Positions 1 to 10,164 are shown, numbered from the stretch's first letter. The stretch: 64,000 nucleotides of DNA from Ariolimax columbianus (GCA_036924085.1 JAVGWX010000018.1:19585464-19649463); one strand, 5' to 3'. Notes: generated by a model not told the origin, from the sequence alone. Made by a program: numbers and translations.

Positions 1-203
1 GTTTTGACTCTTCGTATGTCATACTAGTATCTGGTTGTGGTAGTCTTGCACCTTCTTTTGCCAGTCAGTCTGCCTCCTCGTTGCCTTGGATGTTGCAGTG
101 GGATGGAACCCACTGTACCACTACCCTTTTTGGTGCGGACTGCTGGCATAGTTGAATAGAGTACTGCTCTTAAATCATTAAGTTCAGTATTTTTATTGCT
201 TTT
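1..203 (-). mobile_element. LINE A fragment (RNase H C-terminal end), cut by window edge
   Basis: Reverse-complement match to the RNase H end of the LINE A copy at 10314-12709 (its 12180-12350 part) and to 4800-4985. The minus strand encodes the end of an RNase H-like domain (WVPSHC..GNEEAERLA type, degraded). It runs off the window start and joins LINE B sequence at about 203. Non-LTR retrotransposon remnant, not functional. Confidence 0.8.
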
Positions 204-338
204 TAGTGCTTGTTATAGTCTAATTGATCCGTTCCTCTGATCATCTTATAAACCTGTATTAAGTCACCACACATTCTTCTCTCTTCTAGACACTGTAGGC
301 CGGTTTTTCTGAATATGTCCTTATAACTAGGTCTACCC
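204..338 (-). mobile_element. LINE B (CR1/L2-like) fragment
   Basis: Reverse complement of the 3' coding part of LINE B seen at 18200-18320 (SYEERLRKTGIQCLEERR and RGDLIQVYKMIRG region). Both ends are truncated. It directly abuts the LINE A fragment, suggesting one element landed in the other, but no target duplication is readable. Confidence 0.75.
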
Positions 339-870
339 AGGAACAGTTCGCAAACGAAAAATATCCCGGATATGATTGGGATTGGAACTAGATCGTTCAG
401 ATGGGTAGCCAGTGCATTAGCCAGTCTGAAGTCATAATTAAATCCAACCTTCGTGGCTACATATCAATTTGCTGTGTTTTTTTTTTTGCCGCATAACAAA
501 ATTAGGTCTCAGATAATTGAAGTTTCATTGTTGGATCATGTAATGAAGTGGTATCAAATTTTAAATAGTGTAAGCAGTAAAAGACTTAGCACGTTTCATG
601 TTTTTACTTTTCTGTGACAGTTGTGAGTCACAATGTCAAGGTGACTTTTCCTGCTTGTGACACTGTCACACCGGATACGTTGTATAATGACACCTGTACA
701 ACGAGTTTCAAAACTAATGGTGAAGTGTCGTCAGTTGTAAAGAAAACAGCAGTGGGCCTCCAATGTAAAATATATTCCCAGCGTGCCGTCCATTTTAAAT
801 TTCCCAGCGGATTCCGACTTTTGCAGTGCATGGTACATGACTTCTTGTAGCCTATGTCATGTTATCTGCA
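339..870. other. unassigned stretch
   Basis: AT-rich sequence with a short poly-T run near 477-488. The small ORFs here show no recognisable motif. Confidence 0.5.
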
Positions 871-1828
871 ACTCTTCTGTAAGTGATATATTAATAATAT
901 ACTCTCTAACTTGTGGAATACAGCATGTTGAATTTAGCAAAACTATTAGGTATATTATTTTCTCAATCACTTACAAAAGTGATTGTTCCAAGAGATTTGA
1001 TAGATGCAGGAGTGATCCCCTTATTCAAAAAGGGAAAGAAATCAAATCCAGCAAATTATAGACCGGTAAGTTTAACGAGCATAGTCTGTAAAATGTTGGA
1101 ATCAATAATCAAAGAAAACATTGTAATGCATCTAGACACATTTAATTTAATCAAAAATAGTCAGCATGAGTTTACTAGAGTAAGATCGTTCTTAACAAAT
1201 CTATTATAATTCGTGGAGGAGGTTACTAAAATGATAGATACGGGGGAACCAGTGGATGTTATTTATCTAGATTTTGCAAAGGCTTTTGATAGAGTACCTC
1301 ATCAAAGATTATTTAAAAAGGTAAAATCATATGGAATAGGTAGGGAGGTTGCCGAATGGATTGAAAATTGGTTAACTGGAAGAAGGCAGAGAGTAGGCAT
1401 AAATAAGGAGTACTCTGAGCGGTGGGAAGTGAAAAGTGGAGTGCCCCATTGCTCGGTTTTGGGACCAATATTGTTCTTGATATATATAAATGGTTTGGAC
1501 ATGGTTTATAATATAATCACAGGAAAGGTTAAATTAGAGTATAACAAGTTTTCAAAATACAACCACCAACGAGAACAAGAAGACACAGATACAAATTAGC
1601 TAAAGAAAGTTCCAGATTGGATATTAGGAAATATTTTTTTAGTCCGAGAGTGGTGAATGCTTGGAAAGCATTACCCCAGAAGTTAGTGGAGGCAGAGACA
1701 GTTAATGCATTTAAGAATAGATTAGATGCGCATAGCTTTTAGAGCAGGGTAATGCAAATGTAACTGATTGTCTACAGACTCTGATGAGTCTTTTCCACCA
1801 GTATTAAAACATTAAGTTAAGTTAAGTT
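871..1828 (+). mobile_element. LINE B (CR1/L2-like) copy with RT domain and internal deletion
   Basis: Degenerate reverse transcriptase of a CR1/L2-like non-LTR retrotransposon. Frame 1 reads VIPLFKKGKKSNPANYRPVS, then a stop at 1207-1209, then DVIYLDFAKAFDRVPHQRL (catalytic Asp of RT motif A), GVPHCSVLGPILFLIYING (motif B region). The catalytic YADD block that should follow is absent: at about 1500 the sequence jumps to the C-terminal region (homologous to KMIRGINKLDY at 18290-18320). A frameshift follows near 1590, and the tail encodes RKYFFSPRVVNAWKALP and VNAFKNRLDAHSF with a stop at 1739. The 3' UTR ends in an AAGTT repeat at 1812-1828, as in the other LINE B copies. It cannot encode an active enzyme. 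Confidence 0.88.
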
Positions 1829-1920
1829 GTACCTGATGACGACTTATTGGTCGTAACATAAGTTTCGCTCGTGTTTTCGTCCTGGTGCGGTATTTGGCAA
1901 TACCCATTTATTTTTAAAAT
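1829..1920 (+). mobile_element. Penelope-like 3' end with hammerhead-like motif
   Basis: About 85 bp matching 30278-30365. It contains CTGATGA (1833-1839), a 4-bp stem CGAC/GTCG closing a 6-base loop, then TAAC, and ends in a conserved CAATACCCATTTA. This arrangement resembles the degenerate hammerhead ribozyme regions known from Penelope-like retroelements. It abuts the LINE B 3' end. The family assignment is an inference. Confidence 0.4.
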
Positions 1921-2029
1921 CGTCACTTTGTTTTTAACAAAGGCATACGTCTTCGTTAGATGTCCTTGTGCTATATAAAGTGAATTGTCTATGGTTGTAT
2001 TTGCGGTAGGAGCAGTTGATTTCACAGGT

Positions 2030-2400
2030 CAGATAGCCCTTGGCATAGTGTCACGAGGAGTTCGACTGATTCCTCATCAGGGTGAGCCTGCAATTTGGTT
2101 CACGCTGTGAATCTATTATTTTCAGATGTTTATAAATAAGGGCTTGGTCTGTTCACAGTTTGAAGATCAAACTTGACTCTAATTTTTTTAATTGCTTGGC
2201 TAGATCCTGATTGCTATCTAAAATATATTCGGCCTGTCTGGGATGTACCTTCCTGATGTAGTCATTCCTGGCTATAGATGTTTCTTATTATCCACCTGTA
2301 GGTTTGCAGTGCGGTACTAGCTAGTGGATGTGGTAATATTGTTCCTCATTTTCATTTCCTGGGATCACGACACGGCCAGGTATCCACTGAATCACTACTT
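2030..2400 (-). mobile_element. degenerate LINE C-terminal fragment
   Basis: The minus strand reads SSLIFKLRTDQ-like sequence (one stop) followed by a short Cys-containing stretch, the pattern seen between the RNase H domain and the terminal zinc-knuckle of Jockey/I-type LINEs. Several stops and frame changes. The family cannot be fixed. Confidence 0.45.
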
Positions 2401-2935
2401 AACAACATATCAAAAAAATAGTCGGTAAATTAATTTGTAGATATTATTAACATCGGATGACGATTTGTTTTCATACGTTGAAAGTGAGGATTTGGAGGTG
2501 GGGAGGGAGTGGGAGGAGAGAAAGGCAACCAATTAGCAGTAACATCAGGGAGGCGTGCAGTGTTGGTGACTTGATCGTTTTTGTGCCAATTCTCAATCTT
2601 AAGACCCGTAATTCTTGCTTTGGAGGTTACAGCAGAACTGGCTACGGTGTTCGTGAGTAGCCTTTATCATTCGGTGACGTGTGTGGGCGTACTGCCCTCA
2701 TCCTGATTGAACTTAACGAGGCTAGTACGGAAGGATCACATTATGGAAGATAGATAGATATCACTACCACATCCCCCACACATTGTCATTGATAGTATCA
2801 TCAATCCTAAAACGGTTAACTGTTGTCAGTCAGTGTGGTCTAACTTCTTCAACCTCCGAGATTATACGAACAAAAATAAATAATAATAGGTGCCTGTAGC
2901 AAGTAAAGATGGAGACAGTAACAGACTGTTACTGC
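2401..2935. other. unassigned stretch
   Basis: No recognisable coding or repeat structure. A 67-aa ORF at 2457-2660 has no motif and is not called. Confidence 0.5.
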
Positions 2936-3645
2936 GGGGTCAAGATGATGAGCAGTGCCATGAGCTGCAGCGGTCAGCGACTCATAGCTGACTGCTAGCG
3001 TCAGGGCCAGCGAACCAGAGCTGAGCAGTGCATGAGCTGCAGCGGTCAGAGACCCATAGCTGACTGCTAGCGTTAGGGCCAGCGAACCAGAGCTGAGCAG
3101 TGCATGAGCTGCAGCGGTCAGAGACCCATAGCTGACTGCTAGCGTTAGGGCCAGCGAACCAGAGCTGAGCAGTGCATGAACTGCAGCGACCTGCAACCCA
3201 TAGCTGACTGCTAGCGTCAGGGCCAGCGAACGAGAGCTGCAGCAGCCAGCAACCTATAGCTGACTGCTAGCGTCAGGGCCAGCGAACCAGAACTGAGCAG
3301 TGTATGAGCTGCAGTGGTCAGCGACCCATGGCTGACTGCTAGCGTTAGGGCCAGCGAACCAGAGCTGCCAAGACCCTTGTATACCTCCATGCGGTGATCC
3401 TAGAACAGGCTGCAACAGAGCAAGCTGGTTAAGGTGAAGGGATCGAAGAAGAAGATAACATGGTACTAAATTCAAAATGCCTGCTGTCGAAGACGGATGT
3501 GTCAGACTGAAGGGTGCAAATATCGCAGTCAGGCTGTAGACTAGCGACACAACGCATTCCGTTCTCCAGACTACATCCTGCTACTTGCAAAGCCCTGTTC
3601 ATGGCTTGGTATAAGAAGATTGAGAACGAACGCAGAAGAAGAAGA
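2936..3645 (+). mobile_element. family D SINE-like element with internal tandem expansion
   Basis: Copy of the ~360-bp family D element defined by the TSD-bounded copy at 39326-39683. It starts with GGTCAAGATGATGAGC and ends with GAGAACGAACG plus a (GAA)-type tail. It is twice the usual length because a 72-bp segment of its 5' half is repeated about six times (2950-3370). The 3' terminal hairpin is present: outer arms CGTTCTC (3560-3566) and GAGAACG (3622-3628), inner arms AAGCC (3590-3594) and GGCTT (3603-3607). No Pol III A/B boxes are evident. Confidence 0.8.
2950..3370 (+). repeat. 72-bp minisatellite inside family D
   Basis: Units starting GAGCAGTGCATGAGCTGCAG recur at 2950, 3023, 3095 and 3167, followed by a shortened unit near 3239 and another at 3294. 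The period of 72 is 24 codons, so an ORF stays open on the minus strand (SGSLALTLAVSYGSLT repeats). The single-copy form of the same segment is present in other D copies (for example 24373-24450). Confidence 0.92.
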
Positions 3646-4095
3646 CAAAGACTATTTCTGCGAAATGTGTTCTCTGATGACTGTAAATACCACTCCTGGA
3701 ACGGCATACTCTGTCAAATTCAGGGTACACTGAATTCAGGGGCTGTGAAATTGTTGTGAGTATTGGTTTTGTTTTTCAGGCAACACTCTTTTGCTGAATC
3801 TCCGCTATGGTTGTACTTTCTGCAATCTGAAAAAGTACAGAAGGTTTGATTACGGAATGAGTGGATGGTGAGCGCGGCTGTGGTGGAATTGTAGGCTACG
3901 ATTCAGCAGACATCAAGGTCTCCATAACACTATAGCAGGGGCATTTCATATTGAAAGGGATGACGTTGTGAATTCGACCAATGATTGCCGCTGGAGCGTT
4001 GACTTTGCATTCTGTAAAGAAAAATATAAGCCGCATGCCCTCTGTAGAACGTCGATTCTAACAACCACCACCTATTTGGCTGTTATTAGTTTCTT
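3646..4095. other. unassigned stretch
   Basis: No motif or repeat match seen within the window. Confidence 0.45.
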
Positions 4096-4163
4096 AGCAA
4101 GTGTGCAGACCTCTACACCTCACGGTAGAAGAGGAGCGACTAAGTAAGTCAGCAAGTGTGCAG
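4096..4163 (+). mobile_element. 42-bp element T insertion with 13-bp TSD
   Basis: The 13-mer AGCAAGTGTGCAG occurs at 4096-4108 and 4151-4163. Between them, 4109-4150 is the last ~40 bases of the element seen in full at 50232-50499, including CTACACCTCACGGTAG and a TAAGTAAGT tail. This is an extremely 5'-truncated retroposition event. Confidence 0.82.
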
Positions 4164-4380
4164 GCGGTATGATGCCATTGCTTTCCGTACGTGGAGAACC
4201 GGGGCAAAAAAAAACCATGTCTGCCAAATTGGACACGAGCGTGATTCAAACCTTGTGCGTTCGGATTGTGAAACAGATGCTTCACCCATATGCCACACAA
4301 CTTCCATCTTTGTATTCTATCAACTGGCAAACCTCAGACTACACCAGCATTACTCTTCGCAATTATCCGATGATTTTTCG

Positions 4381-4384
4381 CGAA

Positions 4385-4416
<32 letters not shown>

Positions 4417-5071
4417 CTTCTTCTTCTTCTTCGTACGCAGTCAGACATCAACCTTTATTTTTTCGAAAAAAACAGCGGTCATCCTGAGGCTGTCGACACT
4501 GCCATGGAGCTTGTCTAGTGTTGCCACTGGTGATGGCCACATCTGCTCTCTCTGATCCTCGTATGTCGGGCAGTTTTGCAGCAAATGCACAGCGATCATT
4601 TTCCCGGTACCACACGGGCATTCGTCAGTGCCACCTATCTTCAATTTGTTGAATAGGTGGTACCTCAGTCTATTGTGGCCAGTGCGAAGTCTGAAGACCA
4701 CGACCTGCTCTCTTCTGTTCAACTGGTAATAGGCATCGTTTTTTGTGTAGCCAGTATGTTCGGTTTCCCATTTGGTCATGTATCTAGCTCTAATAAGCCG
4801 TTTTGACTATTCGTATGTCATACTAGTATCTGGCTGTGGTAGTCTTGCACCTTCTTTTGCCAGTCTTTCTGCCTCCTCGTTGCCTTGGATATTGCAGTGG
4901 GATGGAACCCACTGTACCACTACCCTTTTTTGTGCGGACTGCTGGCATAGTTGACAGAGTACTGCTCTTAAATCATTAAGTTCAGTATTTTTCTGGCCTG
5001 TTTAGTGCTGTGACTACGGCCAGGGCATCTGTAAGCAGTACTATATTGCTTTAATTCTTTGCCCCGAATAC
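4381..5071 (-). mobile_element. LINE A 3' fragment with (GAA)n tail and short TSD
   Basis: Minus-strand copy of LINE A covering the end of RNase H and the C-terminal zinc-knuckle. The conceptual minus-strand protein reads KWETEHTGYTKNDAYYQLNR, RLRTGHNRLRYHLFNKLKIG, CPCGTGKM..HLLQNCPTYE and ends FFEKIKVDV-stop. The 3' tail is (GAA)n, seen as TTC repeats at 4388-4432. CGAATAC flanks it at 4381-4387 and 5065-5071, a probable 7-bp TSD. The palindrome TTTTTTCGAAAAAA lies at 4458-4471. 5' truncated. Confidence 0.85.
4388..4432. repeat. (TTC)n, tail of LINE A
   Basis: Uninterrupted TTC repeats (GAA on the element strand) at the 3' end of the minus-strand LINE A copy. Confidence 0.95.
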
Positions 5072-5463
5072 AATACCATTGATCATTGCGAACAACAGGA
5101 CAAAACGGACAATGGCTACACAGAGACTGTTACAAGAACGGAGAAGAGTTTTTATTTGTCTCAAGAGTGGCGCCCAGTTCCCTTTCTGGCTGCGTGGACT
5201 GTAATAAATGTATATAAAAATAACTCTTATTTTTCGACTTCTGCGATCGTCCTGAAGAATGTCAAGACGACGTGTTGTAAATAATAGCTACAATGCGATA
5301 ACTGCGCTGATTAGCTTGCTTCTTCCGGATTCAGCACGACATTTTAGGGGACTTGGTTTGTCGTCCCTGTTCGATCCCTAATCTTTCAGCTAGAATATAA
5401 GGTTGCAGTCAGTTTACAGGGACGGAGTTTGGAGAGAGAGAATATGGCGTGCAATAGCTCTAC
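5072..5463. other. unassigned stretch
   Basis: No recognised element or ORF. Confidence 0.45.
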
Positions 5464-6025
5464 TTAACTTAACTTAACGTCTTTATACTGGTTTAGAAGA
5501 CGCAGCAGAGTCTGTATACAACACGTTTTATTTGCATCACCTTGCTCTAAGAGCTATGCGCATCCAATTTATTATTAAATGCATTAACTGTCTCTGCCTC
5601 CACTACCTCCCGTGGCAATGCATTCTAAGCATTCACCACGCTCTGATCTCTGACTAAAAAAATATTTCCTAATATTTAATCTGGACCTCTCTTTAGTCAA
5701 CTTGTAGCTATGCCCTCTTGTTATTGTGGGTGACTGTATTTTAAAAACTTGTTATAGTCTAATTTATCCATTCCTCTGATCATCTTATAAACCTGTATTA
5801 AGTCACCATGAATTTTTCTCTCTTCTAGACACTGTAGGCAGGTTTTTCTGAGTCTTTCCTCATAACTGTAATTCTGGAATCCCACTATCAGCTTTATCGC
5901 TCTTTTTTTTGTATTCTTTCCAGCATGTTTATATCACCTCTATGATAAGGACTCCACACCTGTACACAGTACTCTAATCTAGGTCTAACTAATGCGTTAT
6001 ATAGTTTGACTATCACTTCCTTGCT
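5464..6025 (-). mobile_element. LINE B (CR1/L2-like) 3' end
   Basis: Reverse complement of the LINE B 3' portion at 18060-18625. It begins with the AAGTT-repeat end (CTTAACTTAACTTAACG at 5464-5480), then 3' UTR, then the C-terminal coding region with RGHSYKL, KYFFS, VVNA and VNAF-type blocks on the minus strand. Frameshifted and truncated near 6025. Confidence 0.85.
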
Positions 6026-6124
6026 CCGGCGCTAGTATTCATCTATGAGTTACTGCTGATGTTAGCTTCTCTGTAGAATACGACACCGCGTCACAGACGT
6101 CCTTTTCAAAACTGACGTCGAAGG

Positions 6125-6245
6125 AAAAGAATATGATGAGGAAGAAAAACAGAAGAATGGTAATTAGAAGTAAAAAAAGAAAAAAAGGAAGAAAAAAGAA
6201 GAAGGAAGAAAAGAAGAAGAAGTGGAACAACACGGAAGAAGAAGA
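6125..6245 (+). repeat. purine-rich GAA/AAG tract
   Basis: Imperfect GAA/AAG-rich DNA. Such tracts follow LINE A, D and F 3' ends in this window, so it may be the remnant tail of a lost insertion, but no element body is attached. Confidence 0.7.
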
Positions 6246-6439
6246 ACCAGAGTGGTGCCAGTGGACCATAGAATTCTTTTGTGTATTGTGTCGATCAAAC
6301 TTATCATGTAAAAGAATGACTACATAAAGCACAACTGGATAATTTGCTTTGATACAGGCTTCCTGTAGGGGGTCAGCTACAGTGGGTGCCGTCTGCTTCG
6401 AATGGAGCACAAAATCTCCTCTTTTGTGTGTGTCCCTTA

Positions 6440-6700
6440 GCAAGGAAAGATCGAGTGAAAGTATTTAGACTGCGACTCGGTCACTGCAGACACAGACGCC
6501 ATCTGGTCAGCACAAATATAACAAATCGGACACCTAGTCACGGGGGAAGAAGAAACAACTAATAGAACATGTTGTCCGGGTCTGTCGGCTCCGTGGGAGG
6601 TACAGTCCTTCATCAACCTTGTTGAGGGTGAAGTCCAAGACTATCTGCCAGGCTTAAGAAAGATACAGATGTGAATGTTTGAGAGAGAACGGCCCAGACG
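6440..6700 (+). mobile_element. degenerate LINE C-terminal fragment (tentative)
   Basis: Plus strand reads VKVFRLRLGHCRHRRHL, similar to the RLRTGHNRL block that follows RNase H in LINE A and C. Downstream cysteines and a CP-like block are frameshifted. Weak. Confidence 0.4.
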
Positions 6701-7290
6701 AAAGGAAACTTTTGGAACAAAAACAAATTAGACAATAAAAGGAGGCTTACGTTTGACATCTGGTTTTACTGCGGCAAACCTTCTAACTTCTGTCTGGTTT
6801 ACCTGCTTGTAATTGCTGCACGAGGTCAGGGTGGCCTACCCGGGGGAATATGAGACCCAGCTTATGGAAGTGGGGGACAAAACGACCTTTCGACGGTAAT
6901 GCATCCCACATACAAATCAATTCACATTGTTCATTTGTTTTACAGAACACCGCATATGGCAATATGGTCTTGACATGTACAAATTGAAGTTCTAAAAGAC
7001 GGAATATTGTGTGTATCCATTTCTTAGTATGTGTGTTAATAAGTCATGCATGCGTGAGCGTGTGATAGTGAGTGTATACATGTGTGTGATGGTGCTAAAA
7101 CGTGAATGAGTGTGTACGTGTAAATGCGTGTGTTATGTGTGTACGCGTGCAAACGTAAATATAACATATTTCAAACGTTTATACCAACCATTAACTTGTG
7201 TACGACGAATACAATCCTTTCTGTAGACTGCCTCTACCTGTTAGTAAATGTCTGCATACTAAGTTTTATTAAACTGCATCATTTAATACA
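6701..7290. other. unassigned stretch with GT-rich part
   Basis: No element recognised. 7005-7150 is rich in TGTG and GTGTG, a degenerate dinucleotide tract. Confidence 0.5.
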
Positions 7291-7294
7291 TCAG

Positions 7295-7715
7295 GGTCGT
7301 CGTCCCGTTCCGTGCATAGACCAATGACCACATTTTGCCAACATACGCGGTGCTGGGCTATTGTTTTTGGCTCTCTTCATGTGTAACCATTTAATCGCAG
7401 TTCCCTTCTCCTTGTATTTTTAGTCCCCAACTCTTTTTCGCTTGTCTTGGTGATTCTATGTGAGAGCCTGTCTAGCTATGTTTAAGATTGCTTACTCGGC
7501 GTATGTCATATTCAGTCCTATTTACTAGTTGTTGCTATCTTCTTTCCCACAGATCTTCATTTCATGCCTGCTATCCGTCGTAGGCATCTGTTAGCAAAGG
7601 ACTGGAGTCTTTGTTGCATCGCTATGAGTGTTCTTAAAACAAGACTTCGCCTTGAAACTGGCGTTAAATATCCGCTGCAGTGAATATTGATTTCTCTGGA
7701 TTAAAACTCAGCTTG
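7295..7715 (-). mobile_element. RTE-like LINE 3' fragment, degenerate
   Basis: Diverged relative of 27515-27990, sharing blocks in the same order (CATTGACAACA-type start, GTGAGAGCCTGTCT, TCGTAGGCATCTG, GACTGGAGTCT). The better copy encodes an RTE-type C-terminus on the minus strand. This one has no open frame. Confidence 0.55.
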
Positions 7716-7787
7716 ACGCAAATCAAAAGTGCTATGATGCTCTTCCCTTCCAGGAATTCAACGAATCTTGTTTAAGAAACATTATCG

Positions 7788-8152
7788 AATGTCTGTTCTG
7801 GGTTCATGATGTCTGTTCTAGGTCCATAATGTCTGTTCTGGGTCCATGATATCTGTTCTGGGTCCATAATGTCTGTTGCGGGTCCATGATATCTGTTCCG
7901 GGTCCATGATGTCTGCTCTGGGTCCATAATGTCTGTTGCGGGTCCATTATGTCTGTTCCTGGTCCATGATGTCTGTTCCGGGTCCATGATGTCTGTTCCG
8001 GGTCCATGATGTCTGTTCCTGGTCCATGATGTCTGTTCTGGGTCCATGATGTCTGTTCCTGGTCCATTATGTCTGTTCCGGGTCCATGATGTCTGTTGCG
8101 GGTCCATGATGTCTGTTCTGGGTCCATGATGTCTGTTCCGGGTCCATGAAAC
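7788..8152. repeat. 20-bp minisatellite, about 18 copies
   Basis: Unit GGTCCATGATGTCTGTTCCG with substitutions at the last positions (CTG, CCG, GCG, CCT). The 20-bp period gives the same 20-aa peptide in all three minus-strand frames, producing spurious ORFs. Confidence 0.96.
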
Positions 8153-8371
8153 AGAGCTGCATTTCAAAAACATGCTCAATAGCTTTTTTTCACTCAGTTG
8201 CGCGACTGGGAAAACACGATTTTGAGTACGTTGGTTTGCTCGGAAACTTCATTGGATCTCATCTATATATGGCTCAGTTAGATGCCTTAGTCCCAGCTCT
8301 GAATCATAGAATAAGCACTGCCCGGAACATTAAGAAGAAATATGCTTATGGTTTCAACATCGCCGGTTGTC

Positions 8372-8818
8372 ATACAAATAGCAGCAACAACAACAACAAC
8401 AGCAGACACGAACTACAGCCGTCCCAACAACAACAGCCACAACAACTACAGCAATCACAACAACAACAGCCACAATAACTACAGCAATCACAACAACAAC
8501 AGCCACAACCACTACAGCAATCATAACAACAACAGCCACAACAACTACAGCAATCATAACAACAACAACAGCCACAACTACTACAGCAATCATAACAACA
8601 ATAGTCACAACAACTACAGCAATCATAACAACAACAACAGCCACAACAACTACAGCAATCATAACAACAATAGTCACAACAATTACAGCAATCATAACAA
8701 CAACAACAGCCACAACAACTACAGCAATCATAACAACAACAACAGCCACAACAACTACAGCAATCATAACAACAACAACAGCCACAACAACTACAGCAAT
8801 CACAACAACAGCAGCAAC
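8372..8818. repeat. 33/36-bp CAA-rich minisatellite
   Basis: Compound repeat of (CAA)n alternating with CTACAGCAATCATAA and AGCCA blocks. Unit length varies with CAA number. The ORF at 8342-8992 (NNNSHNNYSNHN repeats) and minus-strand VVVA repeats are by-products. Confidence 0.95.
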
Positions 8819-9209
8819 CAAAATCGAAAACGACGTAAAAATATATACATCATCATCATCATTGTTGTCGCTCCTGAAAAAACAAGCTTTCTGCGCCGTT
8901 CAGTCAGGCCTATCTGGTTTCACAGCGGCACATTTTTACAATCGGGTTTGCCTTCCCTATTTGATCCTCATTCTCCCAGCGAGGTTACATAGAAGAAACC
9001 TGTTTCCTAGGTCACCAATTGAAGATGGAATAGTCTCGTCGGCAGCTCTGGTTTTCTAAACCTCACACAAGCAAGTCCTCTAGGAGTTTCTGCTCTTTTC
9101 TTCTCATTTAATGCGTTTTTCTTCTTTTTGTCTTTCTTGTTCTGCATCTAGACGTATATTTCGTATTATACTATCAATCATCAATTTCTTTCTAGCTTCT
9201 ACTTCTTCG
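8819..9209. other. unassigned stretch
   Basis: Contains a short CAT run at 8849-8862 and small motif-less ORFs. No gene called. Confidence 0.45.
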
Positions 9210-9425
9210 TCGACTTTTGGGGATGGCCATATGTCTGTAGATTTCTCTCCCAGTATTTCCCATTTCCCATCTATTCAGCCAGGTCTCTTTGTTCACAGTC
9301 TCCAGTAGTTATTTGACTGTCTGTAGGTTTTTTAGCGTGTATTGTTGTTATTGACTTGCTCCCTTCTTAGTCAATATGTCTGCCTTGTCACTGCCAGGTG
9401 TATTTGGGTGACCAGGGATCCACCG
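9210..9425 (-). mobile_element. LINE E, inverted 5' portion (twin-primed)
   Basis: The minus strand encodes the RNase H end of LINE E: WIPGHPNTPGSDKADILTKK at the right end, running leftwards to a block equivalent to KHMAI at 23037-23052. It is joined head to head to the sense 3' portion that starts at 9426. Confidence 0.72.
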
Positions 9426-9775
9426 TATAACTATTTTACATCAATCTTCGGAAAAGGAGAGACCAAAGCACAATTTTCCGACTTCGCACTCAACACACAA
9501 CTTAACAGTCACTTGAACAGAATTCAACCAGAACATATTCCAGAGTGCCGGCTGTGCCCACATCCATATGAAACTGTTGAACATTATCTTTTTTTAAATT
9601 TCCGCCCTTGCAGGAAAGAGCTTCTTCCTCCGAGGCCAGACAAATGGAACACTTTGTACGGAACTAACCAACAGCTAACAAACACTTGCAGATACAACTA
9701 TATGGCATTGAGCCAAAGGGAAGGAGCCCATAGGCTGCTGGATCAATAACCATCTAACCAACCAACCAACTTCTT
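9426..9775 (+). mobile_element. LINE E, 3' portion
   Basis: Sense C-terminal part of a Jockey/I-like LINE. Protein reads TQLNSHLNRIQPEHIPECRL, CPHPYETVEHYLF (CX2C-H zinc-knuckle type), PPRPDKWNTLYGT, YMALSQREGAHRLLDQ-stop at about 9749, followed by a short AACC-repeat tail. Similar C-termini occur at 39990-40200. Together with 9210-9425 it forms one insertion with a 5' inversion. Confidence 0.78.
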
Positions 9776-10164
9776 CATCGACCAACTGATGCTGTGCTTC
9801 CAATTCGGTGAGGTGCATGAATGAGGCTGCGTTTCAGGTCTTCGCCGGTTCACTCCCCCCCCCCCCCAGCTTTTCGAGTATGGTGGCTCTCTCGGACCAG
9901 CCTGTGGCTCTCTTTGGTCTGCATAAGTGGGGCAGTCTTGCAGGACATGTCCTGGTGTTTGCTTGGGCAGTGTATCTTAGACCCATTCTGTGGAGGTGCC
10001 TTTCCAGCAACTTGTGAAGTACAGTCGCACTGCCCCGGGTCACCCACTCCAGATCTGTCCACGGATTCATCGTTTCCGTTATGTTTGCACCGAGATTTGC
10101 CTCAGGACGAGCGGATTCCAGAACAGAAACTGCTGTCGCAAAATTCACATTAGATGTACAGAGG
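9776..10164 (-). mobile_element. LINE C 3' end (copy 1)
   Basis: The minus strand encodes LERHLHRMGLRYTAQANTRT, CPARLPHLCRPKRA and SERATILEKLGGG, matching the C-terminus of LINE C at 33871-34225. It ends with one unit of the terminal 39-bp motif (CAACTGATGCTGTGCTTC at 9782-9799) and a short GATGAAGAAG tail. A poly-C run lies at about 9857-9868. The right boundary with RTE-like DNA is approximate. Confidence 0.7.

Noticed and set aside
5464..5480. Possible satellite array at the TTAAC repeats
   Set aside because: Only three to four units, always at LINE B 3' termini; it is the element end.
8342..8992. 216-aa Asn/Ser/His-rich ORF
   Set aside because: Generated by the CAA-rich 33/36-bp minisatellite.
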